This document shows positions 53,001-62,996 of a stretch of DNA of 64,000 bases, in pieces. The translations under genes and the position numbers were made by a program. Each line of letters opens with the position of its first letter. Positions within the stretch are counted from its first letter, which is position 1. Source of the DNA: Fibrivirga algicola (GTDB lineage Bacteria > Bacteroidota > Bacteroidia > Cytophagales > Spirosomataceae); NCBI RefSeq assembly GCF_011742925.1, contig NZ_WAEL01000004.1:124001-188000 (forward strand). Direction: 5' to 3'. The notes under the pieces are model-generated. The model saw nothing but the letters and a program-made list of their open reading frames with translations. It did not search any database and had not been told where the DNA came from.

Positions 53001-53276
53001 TTACTTACGGATGCCAAGGGCGGCTAATACGGCCCGATAGCGGTTGATATCTTTACGTTGGAGGTAATCCAACATGCTACGACGCTTACCTACCAGTTTC
53101 AGCAGTCCCTGACGGGTGCTGTAATCATGCTTGTGCGCTTTGAGGTGCTCAGTCAAGTGAGAGATCCGGTACGTAAACAACGCAATCTGAGATTCTGCTG
53201 AGCCAGTGTCCCCCGGACTTTTTTGGGCACCCTGTGCAGCGAAAATTTCTTGCTTTTTTTCTGATGGTAAATACAT
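53001..53276 (-). CDS. rpsO: Ribosomal protein S15
   Basis: 91 residues, a small-subunit protein binding 16S rRNA. Typical pattern [70 protein letters not shown]. Start [13 protein letters not shown]. First gene of the rpsO-pnp-rpoD series. An exact TACCTTTG promoter element lies 41 bp upstream. Confidence 0.97.
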   Translation of the reverse strand: MYLPSEKKQEIFAAQGAQKSPGDTGSAESQIALFTYRISHLTEHLKAHKHDYSTRQGLLKLVGKRRSMLDYLQRKDINRYRAVLAALGIRK

Positions 53277-53316
53277 CGTCAGACAGCTTTTTGTTTACAA
53301 AATGATTTTACAGCCG

Positions 53317-53324
53317 CAAAGGTA
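53317..53324 (-). promoter_or_regulatory. Promoter -7 element of rpsO
   Basis: On the minus strand TACCTTTG (exact TAnnTTTG) followed by CGG, about 40 nt before the start; typical of Bacteroidota ribosomal protein genes. No strong -33 element is seen. Confidence 0.5.
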
Positions 53325-53408
53325 AGAAAAAAAGAGCTAAGAGCGAAGAAATAAGCGGGAAGAGTTAGTCCAGCCTTGAGTAAACGGTCGGTGACCAACA
53401 CGTCGCGC

Positions 53409-54269
53409 TCAAGGCTTCACCCGTAATTGCTTCGTTGTTTTTCGCGACCCGTCGTGGCTCCAGCCGGGGGGCCCAAACAGATAGCCCATCGCGTTTCGAA
53501 ACGAACTAGCGTGGCGCAGGTCACGGGCAATCTCATCCCATTCATGAAAGGCGATCCGGACGGGATTGTAGGAGCCTACATTTTTAGTGAGTCCGTACGT
53601 AGGCCGGTGCTCCTCGGCCTGAAACGTGCCAAACAGTCGATCCCAGATGATCAGCACACCAGCGTGGTTCTTGTCCAGGTAAGCCAGATCAGACCCGTGG
53701 TGGACGCGGTGGTGCGACGGCGTGTTGAATACCCACTCGATCGGTGCGGGTAGGCGATTGATCAGTTCCGTATGAATCCAGAACTGATACAACAGGCTGA
53801 TCGACTGCATGGTCATGATGGCCAGCGGCGAGAAACCGAGTAGTGGCAGCCATAGCCAGAAAATGAATGAACCGGTCAACGTACCTGTCCAGGTTTGGCG
53901 CACAGCCGTGCTCAGATTATACTTCTGCGAGGAATGATGCACCACGTGCGACGCCCAGAACCAGCGGCTTCCGTGGCTGATGCGATGAAACCAGTAGTAG
54001 CTGACATCGTCGGCAAAAAACAGCACCACCCACGGCCACACCTGCGCCATGTCGATCGTGAACAGCCGAAACTGGTAGAAGAGCGTGTAGGCCGCCAGGG
54101 CAAACGCTTTTCCCACGAAACCGACGATCACACTGCCAATGCCCATTGTGATACTACTAGCGCTGTCTTTGGCTTCGTAATGGTCACGTTTATGCCAGGC
54201 CGTTATCGCAACCTCTGCAGCGATCAGCAACACAAACGCAGGAATGGAGTAATTAACCAGATCCTTCAT
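53409..54269 (-). CDS. Fatty acid hydroxylase/sterol desaturase-family membrane protein
   Basis: 286 residues, about four transmembrane helices, and the three histidine boxes that hold a di-iron centre: HRISH (95-99), HVVHHSS (108-114) and HHRVHH (about 184-189) plus a C-terminal NHAGVLIIWDRLFGTF. The family includes C-4 methylsterol oxidases, carotenoid hydroxylases and alkylglycerol monooxygenases. The pattern DDVSYYWFHRISH is common in Bacteroidota members whose substrate is unknown; a lipid hydroxylation role is likely. Confidence 0.88.
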   Translation of the reverse strand: MKDLVNYSIPAFVLLIAAEVAITAWHKRDHYEAKDSASSITMGIGSVIVGFVGKAFALAAYTLFYQFRLFTIDMAQVWPWVVLFFADDVSYYWFHRISHGSRWFWASHVVHHSSQKYNLSTAVRQTWTGTLTGSFIFWLWLPLLGFSPLAIMTMQSISLLYQFWIHTELINRLPAPIEWVFNTPSHHRVHHGSDLAYLDKNHAGVLIIWDRLFGTFQAEEHRPTYGLTKNVGSYNPVRIAFHEWDEIARDLRHASSFRNAMGYLFGPPGWSHDGSRKTTKQLRVKP

Positions 54270-54312
54270 AATTTATCAATGAAAGATACAAATTTACTGG
54301 TCATCCAACAAA

Positions 54313-54350
54313 AAACAGCCCGGTCAACAGTGTTGTTGACCGGGCTGTTT
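54313..54350 (-). terminator. Terminator of the OsmC-family gene
   Basis: AAACAGCCCGGTCAACA (54313-54329) pairs exactly with its inverse (54334-54350), 4-nt loop, just past the OsmC stop (54368) on the minus strand. Confidence 0.8.
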
Positions 54351-54367
54351 CAGGAAACCGAACGAAG

Positions 54368-54808
54368 CTAAACCAGTGTGGCCGTCAGCGTTAGTTTAAT
54401 GTCTGGTGAAAGAGCGCGCGAGATGATGCAGTTTTTCTTGGCATCGTTGGCGATTTCGTCAAATTTGGCCTGATCGAGGCCGGGTACGCTACCAGTTAAT
54501 ACCAGGTCTACGGCGGTGATCGTCAGTGTGTCCATATCCATAGTCAGTACAGCCTTTGTTTCCAGGTTAGTAGGTGTGAATCCCTGCTGACCCATCGTAG
54601 CACCGGTGGCCATGGTAAAACAACCCGCGTGGGCGGCGGCGAGCAGCTCTTCCGGGTTAGTCCCTGCGCTGCCGTCTTCACTTTGGAAACGGGTCTTAAA
54701 TGAGAATGGGGTGTTATTCAATACACCTCCGGTGGCCGATAGTGAGCCAGTGCCTTCCTGCAGGCTTCCCGACCAGGTAGCCGATGCTCTGCGTTTTGCT
54801 TGTGCCAT
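54368..54808 (-). CDS. OsmC/Ohr-family peroxiredoxin-like protein
   Basis: 146 residues, OsmC fold. Conserved: MAQAKRRASATWSGSLQEGTGSLS at the start, GTNPEELLAAAHAGCFTMATG (first active-site cysteine, about 62), and the second cysteine in AKKNCIISRALSPDIKLTLTATL (about 127). This arrangement reduces organic hydroperoxides. It is a cytoplasmic stress protein. Length and start are normal; it is preceded by about 200 bp with no gene. Confidence 0.9.
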   Translation of the reverse strand: MAQAKRRASATWSGSLQEGTGSLSATGGVLNNTPFSFKTRFQSEDGSAGTNPEELLAAAHAGCFTMATGATMGQQGFTPTNLETKAVLTMDMDTLTITAVDLVLTGSVPGLDQAKFDEIANDAKKNCIISRALSPDIKLTLTATLV

Positions 54809-55012
54809 AGTTTTTGTTTGACAATTAACGTTTGATGTGCAACGTATGCCTCTACAACCAGCCTGCTACCACGGTTTGTTTCGACTGCTCATCGACTTTT
54901 TCGATCACCGATCAACGGTACAGTTCGTACCGCCACTTTTTAGCAAGTTCGAAACCAAGCCGTCCCCGGCGCTTGTTAGGGATGAAACGAAACGTCAACT
55001 ACTCCATTCTCA

Positions 55013-56602
55013 ATGCGTATTGTAAGCAGGAATCTCAAAAAGAGTGATTATGCCGATCTGAAAGAGGCGATGATCGAGTCGTACAGTGGGATCGGTGGCG
55101 ACTATTGGGAGAAAAACCTGATCGATAAACTAGTCAATATTTTCCCTGATGGGCAGTTTTGCGTGGAGGTCGACGATAAGGTCGTTGCCTGCGCGTTGGC
55201 CATTCGGGTGAAGTACGCCGATTTTGGCGATAACCACACCTTCGAAGAAATCACCGGCGAATACACCTTCGATACCCACACCAGCAAAGGGGACTGGCTC
55301 TACGGCATTGAGGTATTTGTACACCCCGACTACCGCGACCTGCGCCTAGGTCGACGCCTCTACGACGCCCGCAAGGAGCTTTGCGAACAGCTGAACCTGA
55401 AAGGTATTCTGGCAGGTGGCCGCATTCCTAATTACCGGAAGTACGCCGATGAGCTATCGCCCCGCGAATTCATTACACGGGTGAAGCAAAAAGACATTTA
55501 CGACCCGACGCTAACGTTCCAGCTATCGAATGACTTTCACGTTAAGAAAGTCCTGCGTGGGTACCTGCCCGGCGATACGGAATCAAAGGAATACGCGACG
55601 TTGCTGGAGTGGAACAACATTTACTACGTGGCCGAGAAGAACCGGAAGCCCCATACCGATTCGATCATTCGATTGGGCGTAGTGCAGTGGCAGATGCGCC
55701 ACTTCCCGAATCTGCAGGCGTTTTTCGATCAGGTAGAATTTTTCACCGATGTAGTCTCTGATTACAAAGCCGACTTCCTGGTGCTTCCCGAATTCTTTAA
55801 CACGCCATTGATGGCTCAGTTTAAAGACATGCCAGAACCGCAAGCGATCCGCGAGCTGGCCAAGTATACGGAAGAAGTACGTGAGAAGATGTGCTCCTTT
55901 GCCATCTCCTATAACGTAAATATCATTGCGGGCTCCATGCCGCTCATGGACGAGGGTAAGCTCTACAATGTGTCGTACCTCTGTCGCCGCGATGGGTCGT
56001 TTGAAGAATACCGGAAAATTCACATCACGCCCAACGAAGTGAAATTCTACGGCATGGTGGGTGGCTACGAGGTACGTACTTACGATACCGACTGCGGCAA
56101 GATCGGGATGATGATCTGCTACGACGTCGAGTTCCCCGAACTGGGCCGTGCATTGGCCGCTCAGGGGGCACAGATCATCTTTGTTCCTTTCCTGACCGAC
56201 ACGCAGAATGGCTACTACCGGGTGCGGAACTGTGCGCAGGCGCGGGCCATTGAAAACGAATGCTATGTGGCCATTTCGGGCTGTGTGGGTAACCTGCCGA
56301 ATGTACCCAATACGGATATTCACTATGCACAGTCGGCCGTATTTACCCCGTCTGATTTCCAGTTTCCCAACAACGCCATCAAAGCTGAAGCGACGACCAA
56401 CACCGAGATGGTGCTCTTCGCAGACGTTGACGTATCGTTGCTGAAAGAGCTGCACGAATACGGGTCAGTCCAAAACCTGAAAGACCGCCGGACGGATTTG
56501 TACGAAGTCTCAATGAAACGGCCATCTCGTCGGACTGCCAAGAAAGCCTCGCACGACAATGACCCTGAGCATGTTGCGCCAGTGATTATCGTATCAGAGT
56601 AA
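55013..56602 (+). CDS. GNAT acetyltransferase fused to nitrilase-superfamily hydrolase (YhcX-like)
   Basis: 529 residues. Residues 1-205 are a GNAT acetyltransferase domain (VAFDxxDR-like start, acetyl-CoA site RLGRRLY at 111-117). Residues 215-520 are a carbon-nitrogen hydrolase with triad E260 (LPEFFNT), K335 (YRKIHITP) and C369 (MMICYDVEFPE). The C-terminus is a short basic tail. Bacillus YhcX has the same fusion. Substrate is unknown; the fusion suggests acetylation and hydrolysis in one pathway, perhaps on an amide. Plus strand alone between two minus-strand genes. Confidence 0.88.
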   Translation: MRIVSRNLKKSDYADLKEAMIESYSGIGGDYWEKNLIDKLVNIFPDGQFCVEVDDKVVACALAIRVKYADFGDNHTFEEITGEYTFDTHTSKGDWLYGIEVFVHPDYRDLRLGRRLYDARKELCEQLNLKGILAGGRIPNYRKYADELSPREFITRVKQKDIYDPTLTFQLSNDFHVKKVLRGYLPGDTESKEYATLLEWNNIYYVAEKNRKPHTDSIIRLGVVQWQMRHFPNLQAFFDQVEFFTDVVSDYKADFLVLPEFFNTPLMAQFKDMPEPQAIRELAKYTEEVREKMCSFAISYNVNIIAGSMPLMDEGKLYNVSYLCRRDGSFEEYRKIHITPNEVKFYGMVGGYEVRTYDTDCGKIGMMICYDVEFPELGRALAAQGAQIIFVPFLTDTQNGYYRVRNCAQARAIENECYVAISGCVGNLPNVPNTDIHYAQSAVFTPSDFQFPNNAIKAEATTNTEMVLFADVDVSLLKELHEYGSVQNLKDRRTDLYEVSMKRPSRRTAKKASHDNDPEHVAPVIIVSE

Positions 56603-56615
56603 CAACTGCGTTTAT

Positions 56616-57482
56616 CTACCACCAGTTAGTAGAGGGAATCGCTAGCGGCATGTGCCGATCCGGATCGAACCGTTCGTAGTGGTACTGCATACGGTCCGTC
56701 CTAGGTCGGTCAATGTCAGACAATACAGTTAAGTAACGATACGTTTTACTGGCTAGCCGCCCTGCCTGATCATACGTGTATAGAACAGTATCAGGGCCGG
56801 CAACGCCGTATGATGAACGGTTAAATGCAGAATCGTGGCAAACCATTGACAGCTTACCATCGGCAAGGTAGCTGAATCGTCTCCTTGATAGTATGATCGT
56901 GTCAGGTCCATGTCTCCTTGGATGTTGGTCAACCCATAGCCGATAATTCATTGTAGGAAGGCCACGCGCATTTACTCTCCACTCGTCAATATCTACTCTG
57001 GTGCGCAGGTCAGGTTTAGCATGCGTTTTTTGCTTAAGTGTGTCACCCTGTGGTGTATAACTATAGCGAATCAGCTGAATATCATCATAGTTCCAGTCTT
57101 TATCGGTACGGTGTTCCGCCAGGAGTCTACCCGATTGATCGTACTCATACCTGACCCGGCGGGTAGACACGTGTTCAGGCGAGTCACTGTCACCATGCAG
57201 ATAATTCATTGACCATGTCTTACGATCGCCTTCATAGTGGTTGATTAGCTTACCACAGGATAAGCCAAAATCAAAAGCCTCCAGTAGCCGACTCTGGTCA
57301 TCCAAGAAAGCGGTTTGTACATGTCTGCCGTTAAATTTCATTATCCTGATGGTAGCAAACTGAGCAGTAGGCGTCTCTAGACGGGGAATATTCTCGTTTA
57401 ACATGTCCGAGTCCGATTGGCAAGCGGTTAGTGCTGAGAATATGGCAACAGTCAAGTACCTCGTCGTTGTTGAAATTTTCAT
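56616..57482 (-). CDS. Lipoprotein with YD-repeat-like segments
   Basis: 288 residues. Lipoprotein signal with lipobox ALTAC (Cys21). The body has repeated Y-D/Y-x-Y patterns seen in RHS/YD-repeat proteins: RRVRYEYDQSGRLLAEHRT, RYSYTPQGDTLKQK, FSYLADGKLSMV, LYTYDQAGRLASKTYRY. Only 3-4 repeats, far shorter than Rhs proteins. It looks like an exported structural or wall protein; function is unknown. Confidence 0.75.
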   Translation of the reverse strand: MKISTTTRYLTVAIFSALTACQSDSDMLNENIPRLETPTAQFATIRIMKFNGRHVQTAFLDDQSRLLEAFDFGLSCGKLINHYEGDRKTWSMNYLHGDSDSPEHVSTRRVRYEYDQSGRLLAEHRTDKDWNYDDIQLIRYSYTPQGDTLKQKTHAKPDLRTRVDIDEWRVNARGLPTMNYRLWVDQHPRRHGPDTIILSRRRFSYLADGKLSMVCHDSAFNRSSYGVAGPDTVLYTYDQAGRLASKTYRYLTVLSDIDRPRTDRMQYHYERFDPDRHMPLAIPSTNWW

Positions 57483-57508
57483 TTGCCAAGCAATAGTATT
57501 GCCACAGG

Positions 57509-57895
57509 TTATCGTTTATGTGAATTTATGCGCTGGTCAACCCACGCGCCAACCAGAATACCAACACTGTAACATAGTAGGTCGGTCCACAGAAAGCCGA
57601 AGCCTAGCACCAGGCCGCCCAACTGGGTTGCCCGTACCGAATCGATCCAGGGCGCGTGGTACAGTTGGCTGAACTCGATGCCAAACGAGAATAGTAGCGC
57701 CAGTAACGCGATATAGTGCGTCGACCGCCGATTAAACAATATAGCAAACCCAAAAAAAACCATCAGTGCCCAGAGCGTATCGCCGATGTAGGCGTTGACG
57801 AACTCGGGCAGGTACGTGCCCAGTCGCCTCGAAGCTAGCCCTAGTAGTAGAACTCCTGCGGTAAGGCCACTATAAACTAGCCGAGTTCGCTTCAC
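57509..57895 (-). CDS. DUF2809 family membrane protein
   Basis: 129 residues from a GTG at 57895 (KRTRLVYSG follows). The longer frame has an ATG at 58072, but that leader has no homology and would overlap the divergent gene. Four or more transmembrane helices; DUF2809 motifs are clear: SRRLGTYLPEFVNAYIGDTLWALMVFFGFAILF, FSFGIEFSQLYHAPWIDSVRATQLGGLVLGFGFLWTDLLCYSVGILVGAWVD. DUF2809 proteins are small integral membrane proteins of unknown role. Confidence 0.8.
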   Translation of the reverse strand: MKRTRLVYSGLTAGVLLLGLASRRLGTYLPEFVNAYIGDTLWALMVFFGFAILFNRRSTHYIALLALLFSFGIEFSQLYHAPWIDSVRATQLGGLVLGFGFLWTDLLCYSVGILVGAWVDQRINSHKR

Positions 57896-58070
57896 ATTCC
57901 CCCTTCTTTTAAGTGTTAACTTTTTGTTAATAAATAAGCCATTTAATATACATAAAAGAACACTAATAGGTTTTTTATTTACTTGCGTTAATCCTTTCTC
58001 CCGGGGCACTATCCAACCGGCATACTGCCGGGCAACGGTGCCCGAAACAAACTTCAAACGCATAGTAGAC

Positions 58071-58634
58071 ATGTTTATTCATATCGCTAGAAAACCCGCA
58101 GAAGGCCTGGCTCTGCTAGCAGCTGGCGTGGCATTGCTTAGCAGTTGTAGCAGCTCTACCCTTATTAGCAGCCAGCCAGCGGGGGCCAAGCTCTTCGTAA
58201 ATGGGCAGTATAAAGGCACTACGCCTTATGAGTACAGTGATACCAAAATTGTAGGCAGTACCACCGATCTACGACTCGAAAAAGACGGCTTTGAACCTCT
58301 CCAGGTTCCATTGGTACGTAACGAACGGGCTGATGCCGGCGCTATTGTCGGCGGTGTCTTCTTGCTTTTCCCATTTCTCTGGACGATGAAATATGACCCG
58401 GACCATACCTACCAGTTACGTCCATTGCCCGATACTGGTCGATCAATACCTACATCGCCTGCGTCAACGGCTGTCCCGCTATATGGAGTGCCTAACGCAA
58501 CAGCGCCACAGACCGTAAGTTCTTCGTCTAAGGCCGATCGTCTGCGTGAGATCAAGAAACTCTACGATGAAAAGATCCTGACAGAAAAGGAGTACGAAGC
58601 CGAGAAGAAAAAAATTCTAGATAGTAATGATTGA
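58071..58634 (+). CDS. PEGA domain lipoprotein with SHOCT-like tail
   Basis: 187 residues from the ATG at 58071. Lipobox VALLSSC (about Cys24). A PEGA domain follows (TLISSQPAGAKLFVNGQYKGTTPYEYSDTKIVGSTTDLRLEKDGFEPLQVPL), then one hydrophobic segment (FLLFPFLWTMKYDPDH). The C-terminal 30 residues (DRLREIKKLYDEKILTEKEYEAEKKKIL) are a SHOCT-type domain. PEGA domains are thought to bind extracellular polymers. Likely envelope-anchored; function unknown. Confidence 0.8.
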   Translation: MFIHIARKPAEGLALLAAGVALLSSCSSSTLISSQPAGAKLFVNGQYKGTTPYEYSDTKIVGSTTDLRLEKDGFEPLQVPLVRNERADAGAIVGGVFLLFPFLWTMKYDPDHTYQLRPLPDTGRSIPTSPASTAVPLYGVPNATAPQTVSSSSKADRLREIKKLYDEKILTEKEYEAEKKKILDSND

Positions 58635-58645
58635 GTAGCACTTCA

Positions 58646-58692
58646 ACTGACGACAGTCTGGACATCCTGAATATCTCCCGACTGTCGTCAGT
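58646..58692. terminator. Hairpin between the PEGA gene and the phosphodiesterase gene
   Basis: ACTGACGACAGTC (58646-58658) pairs exactly with its inverse (58680-58692), loop of 21 nt, between two convergent genes. Confidence 0.7.
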
Positions 58693-58696
58693 CCAA

Positions 58697-59587
58697 TTAG
58701 TTGCTGAGTGCTCGTGCTACCTCCAGCGGACGGTCGGTCGACACCATGTCGGCACCGGCGGCGGTCCACTCGTTGTACAGGTTATCTCCTTTAGCGGCGG
58801 CCTGTTTATCGAGGTTGCCTAACGTACCCAGAATGGTAGCGATGCTTTTGGCATGCAGGAACGTGTACAGGTTGGGGTCCGGCGCTTTCACACCCACAAA
58901 CGCAAACATCCGGTTATCGGGAATGCCCAGTTGGTGCAGTTGGTTATATTCGGCCTGGTTACGGATCGTGACGGAGATCATCAGCTCAGGGGCCAATTTA
59001 TTCACCAGCGCGGCATCTTTGGCATTGTAGGTAATGATGGCGACGTTGTTTTGCGTTTTCGTCTTCCGCACGTGCTCAACCACCTTTGCAAACGACACGT
59101 TCCGCTTTACATCGAGCGTAAACATCGCCCCCCGTTTCCGACCCCAGTTCAGCGTTTCTTCCAGCGTTGGCACTCGGAACGCCGTTGGATTTCCCTGATT
59201 ATCTTCCAGCTTTACCTGCTGCACCTCCGCATAGGTACGTTCGATCAGCTTGCCGGTACCGGTCGTGGTGCGGTCGAGCGTGGCGTCGTGCATCATAACC
59301 AGTACGCTGTCTTTGGTCAGGTCGATGTCGCACTCGATGACCGCTGGCGCGTCGGGTCGCTCGATCTGCCCAGTCACATAATCGAACGATTCGATGCAAT
59401 TTTCGGGAAATCCCCGCAAATCACCCCCACCCCGGTGTACGGAAATGAGCGGGTGCCGACCAGCCACGTACCTGAATCGTTCAGTCGCCCGAATCGATGA
59501 GTTGGTGGGCGTCGTTTTCGGCGAACAACTCGTGAAGAGGCTGGCAAGGGTAAGGGTGTAAAGGAATGATGTTTGGAAACGATTCAT
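58697..59587 (-). CDS. Glycerophosphodiester phosphodiesterase, lipoprotein
   Basis: 296 residues. Lipobox LFTSC (Cys21). GDPD TIM-barrel with catalytic HRGG (H51), PEN (E62), IECDIDLTKD, and MMHDATLDRTTTGTG. It hydrolyses glycerophosphodiesters to glycerol-3-phosphate and alcohol, here in the periplasm or outer membrane. Family length and the metal-site residues are complete. Isolated gene. Confidence 0.92.
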   Translation of the reverse strand: MNRFQTSFLYTLTLASLFTSCSPKTTPTNSSIRATERFRYVAGRHPLISVHRGGGDLRGFPENCIESFDYVTGQIERPDAPAVIECDIDLTKDSVLVMMHDATLDRTTTGTGKLIERTYAEVQQVKLEDNQGNPTAFRVPTLEETLNWGRKRGAMFTLDVKRNVSFAKVVEHVRKTKTQNNVAIITYNAKDAALVNKLAPELMISVTIRNQAEYNQLHQLGIPDNRMFAFVGVKAPDPNLYTFLHAKSIATILGTLGNLDKQAAAKGDNLYNEWTAAGADMVSTDRPLEVARALSN

Positions 59588-59665
59588 GGAAATGCGGTTG
59601 TGATGAGGTGCTTTTTAGTTGGTTCTACCCCCAACCCCCTGAAGGGGGCTACGCTGAGAACGTAC

Positions 59666-60433
59666 CTAGCCATTCTCAAACCGACGTGCCAGCACCGTCT
59701 CCGGGTAGCTGACTTCGGTTAAGAACAAACCGCTGGCAGGGGCGGCGCGGCTGGCCTTGGTGCGATCTTCGGCCCGAATGATGGTTTCGAACTGATCCAG
59801 CGTCATGCGGTGCTGACCGATATCGACCATGGTGCCGACGATGCAGCGAACCATGCCGTAGAGAAACCGGTCGGCCTTAATATGGAAAATCAGCGCTTCG
59901 GGGGTCTGCTCCCACTCAGCCCGCATCAGCTGGCAGTGGTAGTGATTTACGTTCGTCCGGACTTTGCTGAAACTCTTGAAATTACTGAACGTCAGCAGCA
60001 TAGCAGCCGCTTCATTCATCAGCGGCACATCCAGATCGGGCCGGAAGATATAGCTCTGATTCGTCAGGAAGGCACTTTTCTGCCGACGGATATAATACTG
60101 ATAATACCGCGCTTTGGCCGAAAACCGGGCGTGGTCGGTGGGGCCAACGGAGAAAATGCGGTAGATCGCGATACCGTCGGGCAGCATGTTGTTCAGCGAA
60201 TGCACCAGCAGATCATGCTCGGGCAGTTCGCCGGCCATCTCGAAATGGGCGTATTGTTGTCGGGCATGAACCCCCGCATCGGTTCGTCCGCTCCCGACAA
60301 TGTAAATTGGCTGACTGAGCCGTTTGGTCAGCGTTTCTTCCAGCACCTGCTGCACCGAAATACCATTTGGCTGAAATTGCCAGCCGTGGAAGTCCGTGCC
60401 CTTATAACTCAGTTCAATAAAATAACGCTGCAT
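59666..60433 (-). CDS. truA: tRNA pseudouridine(38-40) synthase
   Basis: 255 residues. The catalytic aspartate D52 lies in GRTDAGVHARQQ. Other segments: YFIELSYKGTDFHGWQFQPNGISVQQVLEE at the start, LPDGIAIYRIFSV, HFRFSAKARYYQYYI-type linker, FLYGMVRCIVGTMVDIG. It modifies uridines in the anticodon arm of tRNAs. Genomic neighbours give no further clue. Confidence 0.95.
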   Translation of the reverse strand: MQRYFIELSYKGTDFHGWQFQPNGISVQQVLEETLTKRLSQPIYIVGSGRTDAGVHARQQYAHFEMAGELPEHDLLVHSLNNMLPDGIAIYRIFSVGPTDHARFSAKARYYQYYIRRQKSAFLTNQSYIFRPDLDVPLMNEAAAMLLTFSNFKSFSKVRTNVNHYHCQLMRAEWEQTPEALIFHIKADRFLYGMVRCIVGTMVDIGQHRMTLDQFETIIRAEDRTKASRAAPASGLFLTEVSYPETVLARRFENG

Positions 60434-60472
60434 GTAGTGCTGTATGGTACTTGGCAGGTACGTTGTACTGCT

Positions 60473-60549
60473 TTACTGTGCGCTTCGCAAGCCGCGAGCT
60501 GGGCCGTCGACAAGGCGTGCCCGACAGGCTCGCGAAGCGCATAGTGAAA
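60473..60549. repeat. Imperfect hairpin upstream of truA, downstream of purL
   Basis: TGCGCTTCGC pairs with GCGAAGCGCA near its outer ends (about 60479-60488 and 60532-60541) and the flanks continue pairing with G-U wobble. It lies between truA and purL on the minus strand and may end the purL transcript. Confidence 0.5.
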
Positions 60550-60557
60550 CAATACCC

Positions 60558-62837
60558 TTACGCCATGATCTTACCCAGGGCGTTGTTGTACAGATCTGAT
60601 GCCTCGGCGGTAGCGGTAACGGTTTGTCCGTCGACCACGAAATCAGCGGCGGTAACATCACCGATCTTGCTGAAAGCGACGCGGGCATGGCCCATAAATT
60701 GCTCGAAGGCAGCCTGCTGATCGGCTGATACCGATACCACAACGCGACTCTGGCTTTCGCCGAACAGGTAGGCATCTTTCCGATAATCGGCGTCGGTCGT
60801 GATGGCAAAACCGGTACCGCCCGCCATGGCTGACTCAGCAACGGCAACGAACAGGCCGCCATCCGAAATGTCGTGGGCCGATGAAATCAGTTTCTTCGTG
60901 ATCAACTGCTTCACCACCGATTGAAGCGTCAGCTCCTGATCGATGTCGAACGCGGGGGCTGGCGACGCCTTCACACCCCGGTATGAATATAGGTATTCCG
61001 ACGAAGCAATGTCGTTTTGTGACGAACCAATCAGGTAGATCGAATCACCGACCTGACGGAAGTTCAGCGTCATGCGGTTATCCGGCTTTTCCATCAGGCC
61101 CAGCATACCAATCGTTGGCGTTGGGAACACTGGTCCGTCGTCCGACGACTGGTTGTAGAAGCTCACGTTACCACCCGTCACCGGCGTTTCGAAGCGGCGG
61201 CAGGCTTCACCCATGCCTTTTACGGCTTCCACAAAATGCCAGTATACTTCAGGTACGTAGGGATTACCGAAGTTCAGGTTGTTGGTCACGGCCAGTGGCT
61301 CGCCACCCGTACACACTACGTTCCGGCAGGCTTCGGCCACGGCGATCTGCGCACCCACATAGGGGTTAGCGTTCACGTACCGGCTGTTGCAATCGACAGT
61401 GATCACGATCGATTTCTCCGACTTGGGAATACCCGCGCCTTTCACCCGCACCACGGCGGCATCAGACGGAGCGTTGGTGGTCCGGTTGCTGGTACCGACC
61501 ATCGAATCGTACTGCTGCGACACCCACTGCCGTGAACAGATATTCGGGTGACTCAGCAAGTGTTTGGCCACCGCGCTCAGTTCATCGGCTGTAACGTCAG
61601 CGACACTTGAGATGCGGAATTTTTCGAACTCCTTGATGTACGCCGGTTCTGTGTATTCGCGGCGGTATTGGGGTGCACCACCACCCAGCACTAGGTCATG
61701 CGCAGGTACGTCGGCAACCAGTTTACCGTAGCGATAGAAATGCAGCCGACCAACGCCATCTTCCGGCGCGGCGGTTACTTCACCGATCTGGGCGCAGTGC
61801 AGATCCCACTTGTCGAAAATCCCCTGGATGATGCTCTCTTTACCTTTTTCGACTACCACCAGCATCCTCTCCTGCGACTCTGACAGCAGAATTTCGAACG
61901 GCGCCATGTTTTGCTGACGCGTCGGTACTTTGTCGAGGTCGATGATCATACCGTGTTCACCCTTCGCGCTCATTTCTGAGGTCGAGCAGATGATACCGGC
62001 GGCACCCATGTCCTGAATACCAATCACGTACCCAGTAGCAATGATTTCGAGCGTGGCTTCGAGCAGCAGTTTCTCCATGAACGGATCACCTACCTGTACG
62101 GCGGGCAGCTTGTCGGTCGAAGCGGCGGTGATGTCTTCCGAGGCGAACGTGGCCCCGTGGATACCGTCTTTACCTGTTGCCGAGCCGACGATGAACACCG
62201 GATTACCGACGCCGTAGCTCGTTGCTTTGGCGCTTTTGCCCACTTCTACGATACCCGCCGAGAAGGCATTTACCAGCGGATTGGTGTTGTAGCACTCATC
62301 GAAATAGATTTCGCCGCCAACGGTAGGAATACCAAAGGCATTACCATAGTCGCCGATGCCTTTCACTACACCGCGCAACAGCCGACGGGTTTTGGGCAGG
62401 CTCAGATCACCAAAGCGGAGTGAGTTCAGTTGGGCAATGGGCCGGGCACCCATCGTGAAAATATCGCGGTTGATCCCGCCCACACCCGTGGCAGCACCCT
62501 GGTAGGGTTCCAGTGCCGAGGGGTGGTTGTGCGATTCGATCTTGAACGAACAGGCCAGTCCGTCGCCGATATCGACCAGACCCGCGTTTTCGTCACCGGC
62601 TTTGGCCAGCATCCGGTCTGAGTCGCGTGGAAGCGTTTTCAGCCAGACGATCGAGTTTTTATACGAACAGTGTTCCGACCACATCACCGAGAAGATGCTG
62701 AGTTCGGTAAAGTTGGGTTGACGGCCGAGAATGGCGACAATCCGGTCAAATTCTTCGGGTAGCACCCCCAGCTTGCGGGCGGTTTCGACGGTTGGAATGG
62801 GATCTAGACTAGTCTGCGGTTGTTCGGGAGCGTTCAC
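60558..62837 (-). CDS. purL: Phosphoribosylformylglycinamidine synthase, PurL subunit
   Basis: 759 residues from a GTG at 62837 ([12 protein letters not shown] follows); no suitable ATG is available and the longer frame begins with TTG. Four-domain PurL: ATP-binding [108 protein letters not shown]. It converts FGAR to FGAM in purine synthesis. This is the small PurL that acts with PurQ and PurS rather than the large enterobacterial form; those genes are not here. Confidence 0.94.
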   Translation of the reverse strand: MNAPEQPQTSLDPIPTVETARKLGVLPEEFDRIVAILGRQPNFTELSIFSVMWSEHCSYKNSIVWLKTLPRDSDRMLAKAGDENAGLVDIGDGLACSFKIESHNHPSALEPYQGAATGVGGINRDIFTMGARPIAQLNSLRFGDLSLPKTRRLLRGVVKGIGDYGNAFGIPTVGGEIYFDECYNTNPLVNAFSAGIVEVGKSAKATSYGVGNPVFIVGSATGKDGIHGATFASEDITAASTDKLPAVQVGDPFMEKLLLEATLEIIATGYVIGIQDMGAAGIICSTSEMSAKGEHGMIIDLDKVPTRQQNMAPFEILLSESQERMLVVVEKGKESIIQGIFDKWDLHCAQIGEVTAAPEDGVGRLHFYRYGKLVADVPAHDLVLGGGAPQYRREYTEPAYIKEFEKFRISSVADVTADELSAVAKHLLSHPNICSRQWVSQQYDSMVGTSNRTTNAPSDAAVVRVKGAGIPKSEKSIVITVDCNSRYVNANPYVGAQIAVAEACRNVVCTGGEPLAVTNNLNFGNPYVPEVYWHFVEAVKGMGEACRRFETPVTGGNVSFYNQSSDDGPVFPTPTIGMLGLMEKPDNRMTLNFRQVGDSIYLIGSSQNDIASSEYLYSYRGVKASPAPAFDIDQELTLQSVVKQLITKKLISSAHDISDGGLFVAVAESAMAGGTGFAITTDADYRKDAYLFGESQSRVVVSVSADQQAAFEQFMGHARVAFSKIGDVTAADFVVDGQTVTATAEASDLYNNALGKIMA

Positions 62838-62946
62838 AGTGCGTACCACAAAGGGAGAAAAATGGAAGATGATAACGAGCTGAGCAGGATGGCTATATCC
62901 GTTCAGTATCAAGTCAGTAAGCCAAAACAGCTCGTACTTGACAGGG

Positions 62947-62954
62947 CAAAAATA
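62947..62954 (-). promoter_or_regulatory. Candidate -7 element for purL
   Basis: On the minus strand TATTTTTG (exact TAnnTTTG), inside the inverted repeat GGGCAAAAA...TTTTTTGCCC (62944-62967). Leader to the GTG about 110 nt. No -33 at the right distance. Confidence 0.35.
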
Positions 62955-62996
62955 GCCTTTTTTGCCCGTTCGGGGCCATTTTTTTCAACATAGTGC

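Noticed and set aside
54832-55047. Open frame of 71 codons before the GNAT-nitrilase gene
   Set aside because: Cysteine-rich, no homology, overlaps the start of a real gene in another frame.
55583-56455. Minus-strand open frame of 290 codons in the GNAT-nitrilase gene
   Set aside because: The plus strand encodes the nitrilase triad; the antisense frame shows no domain.
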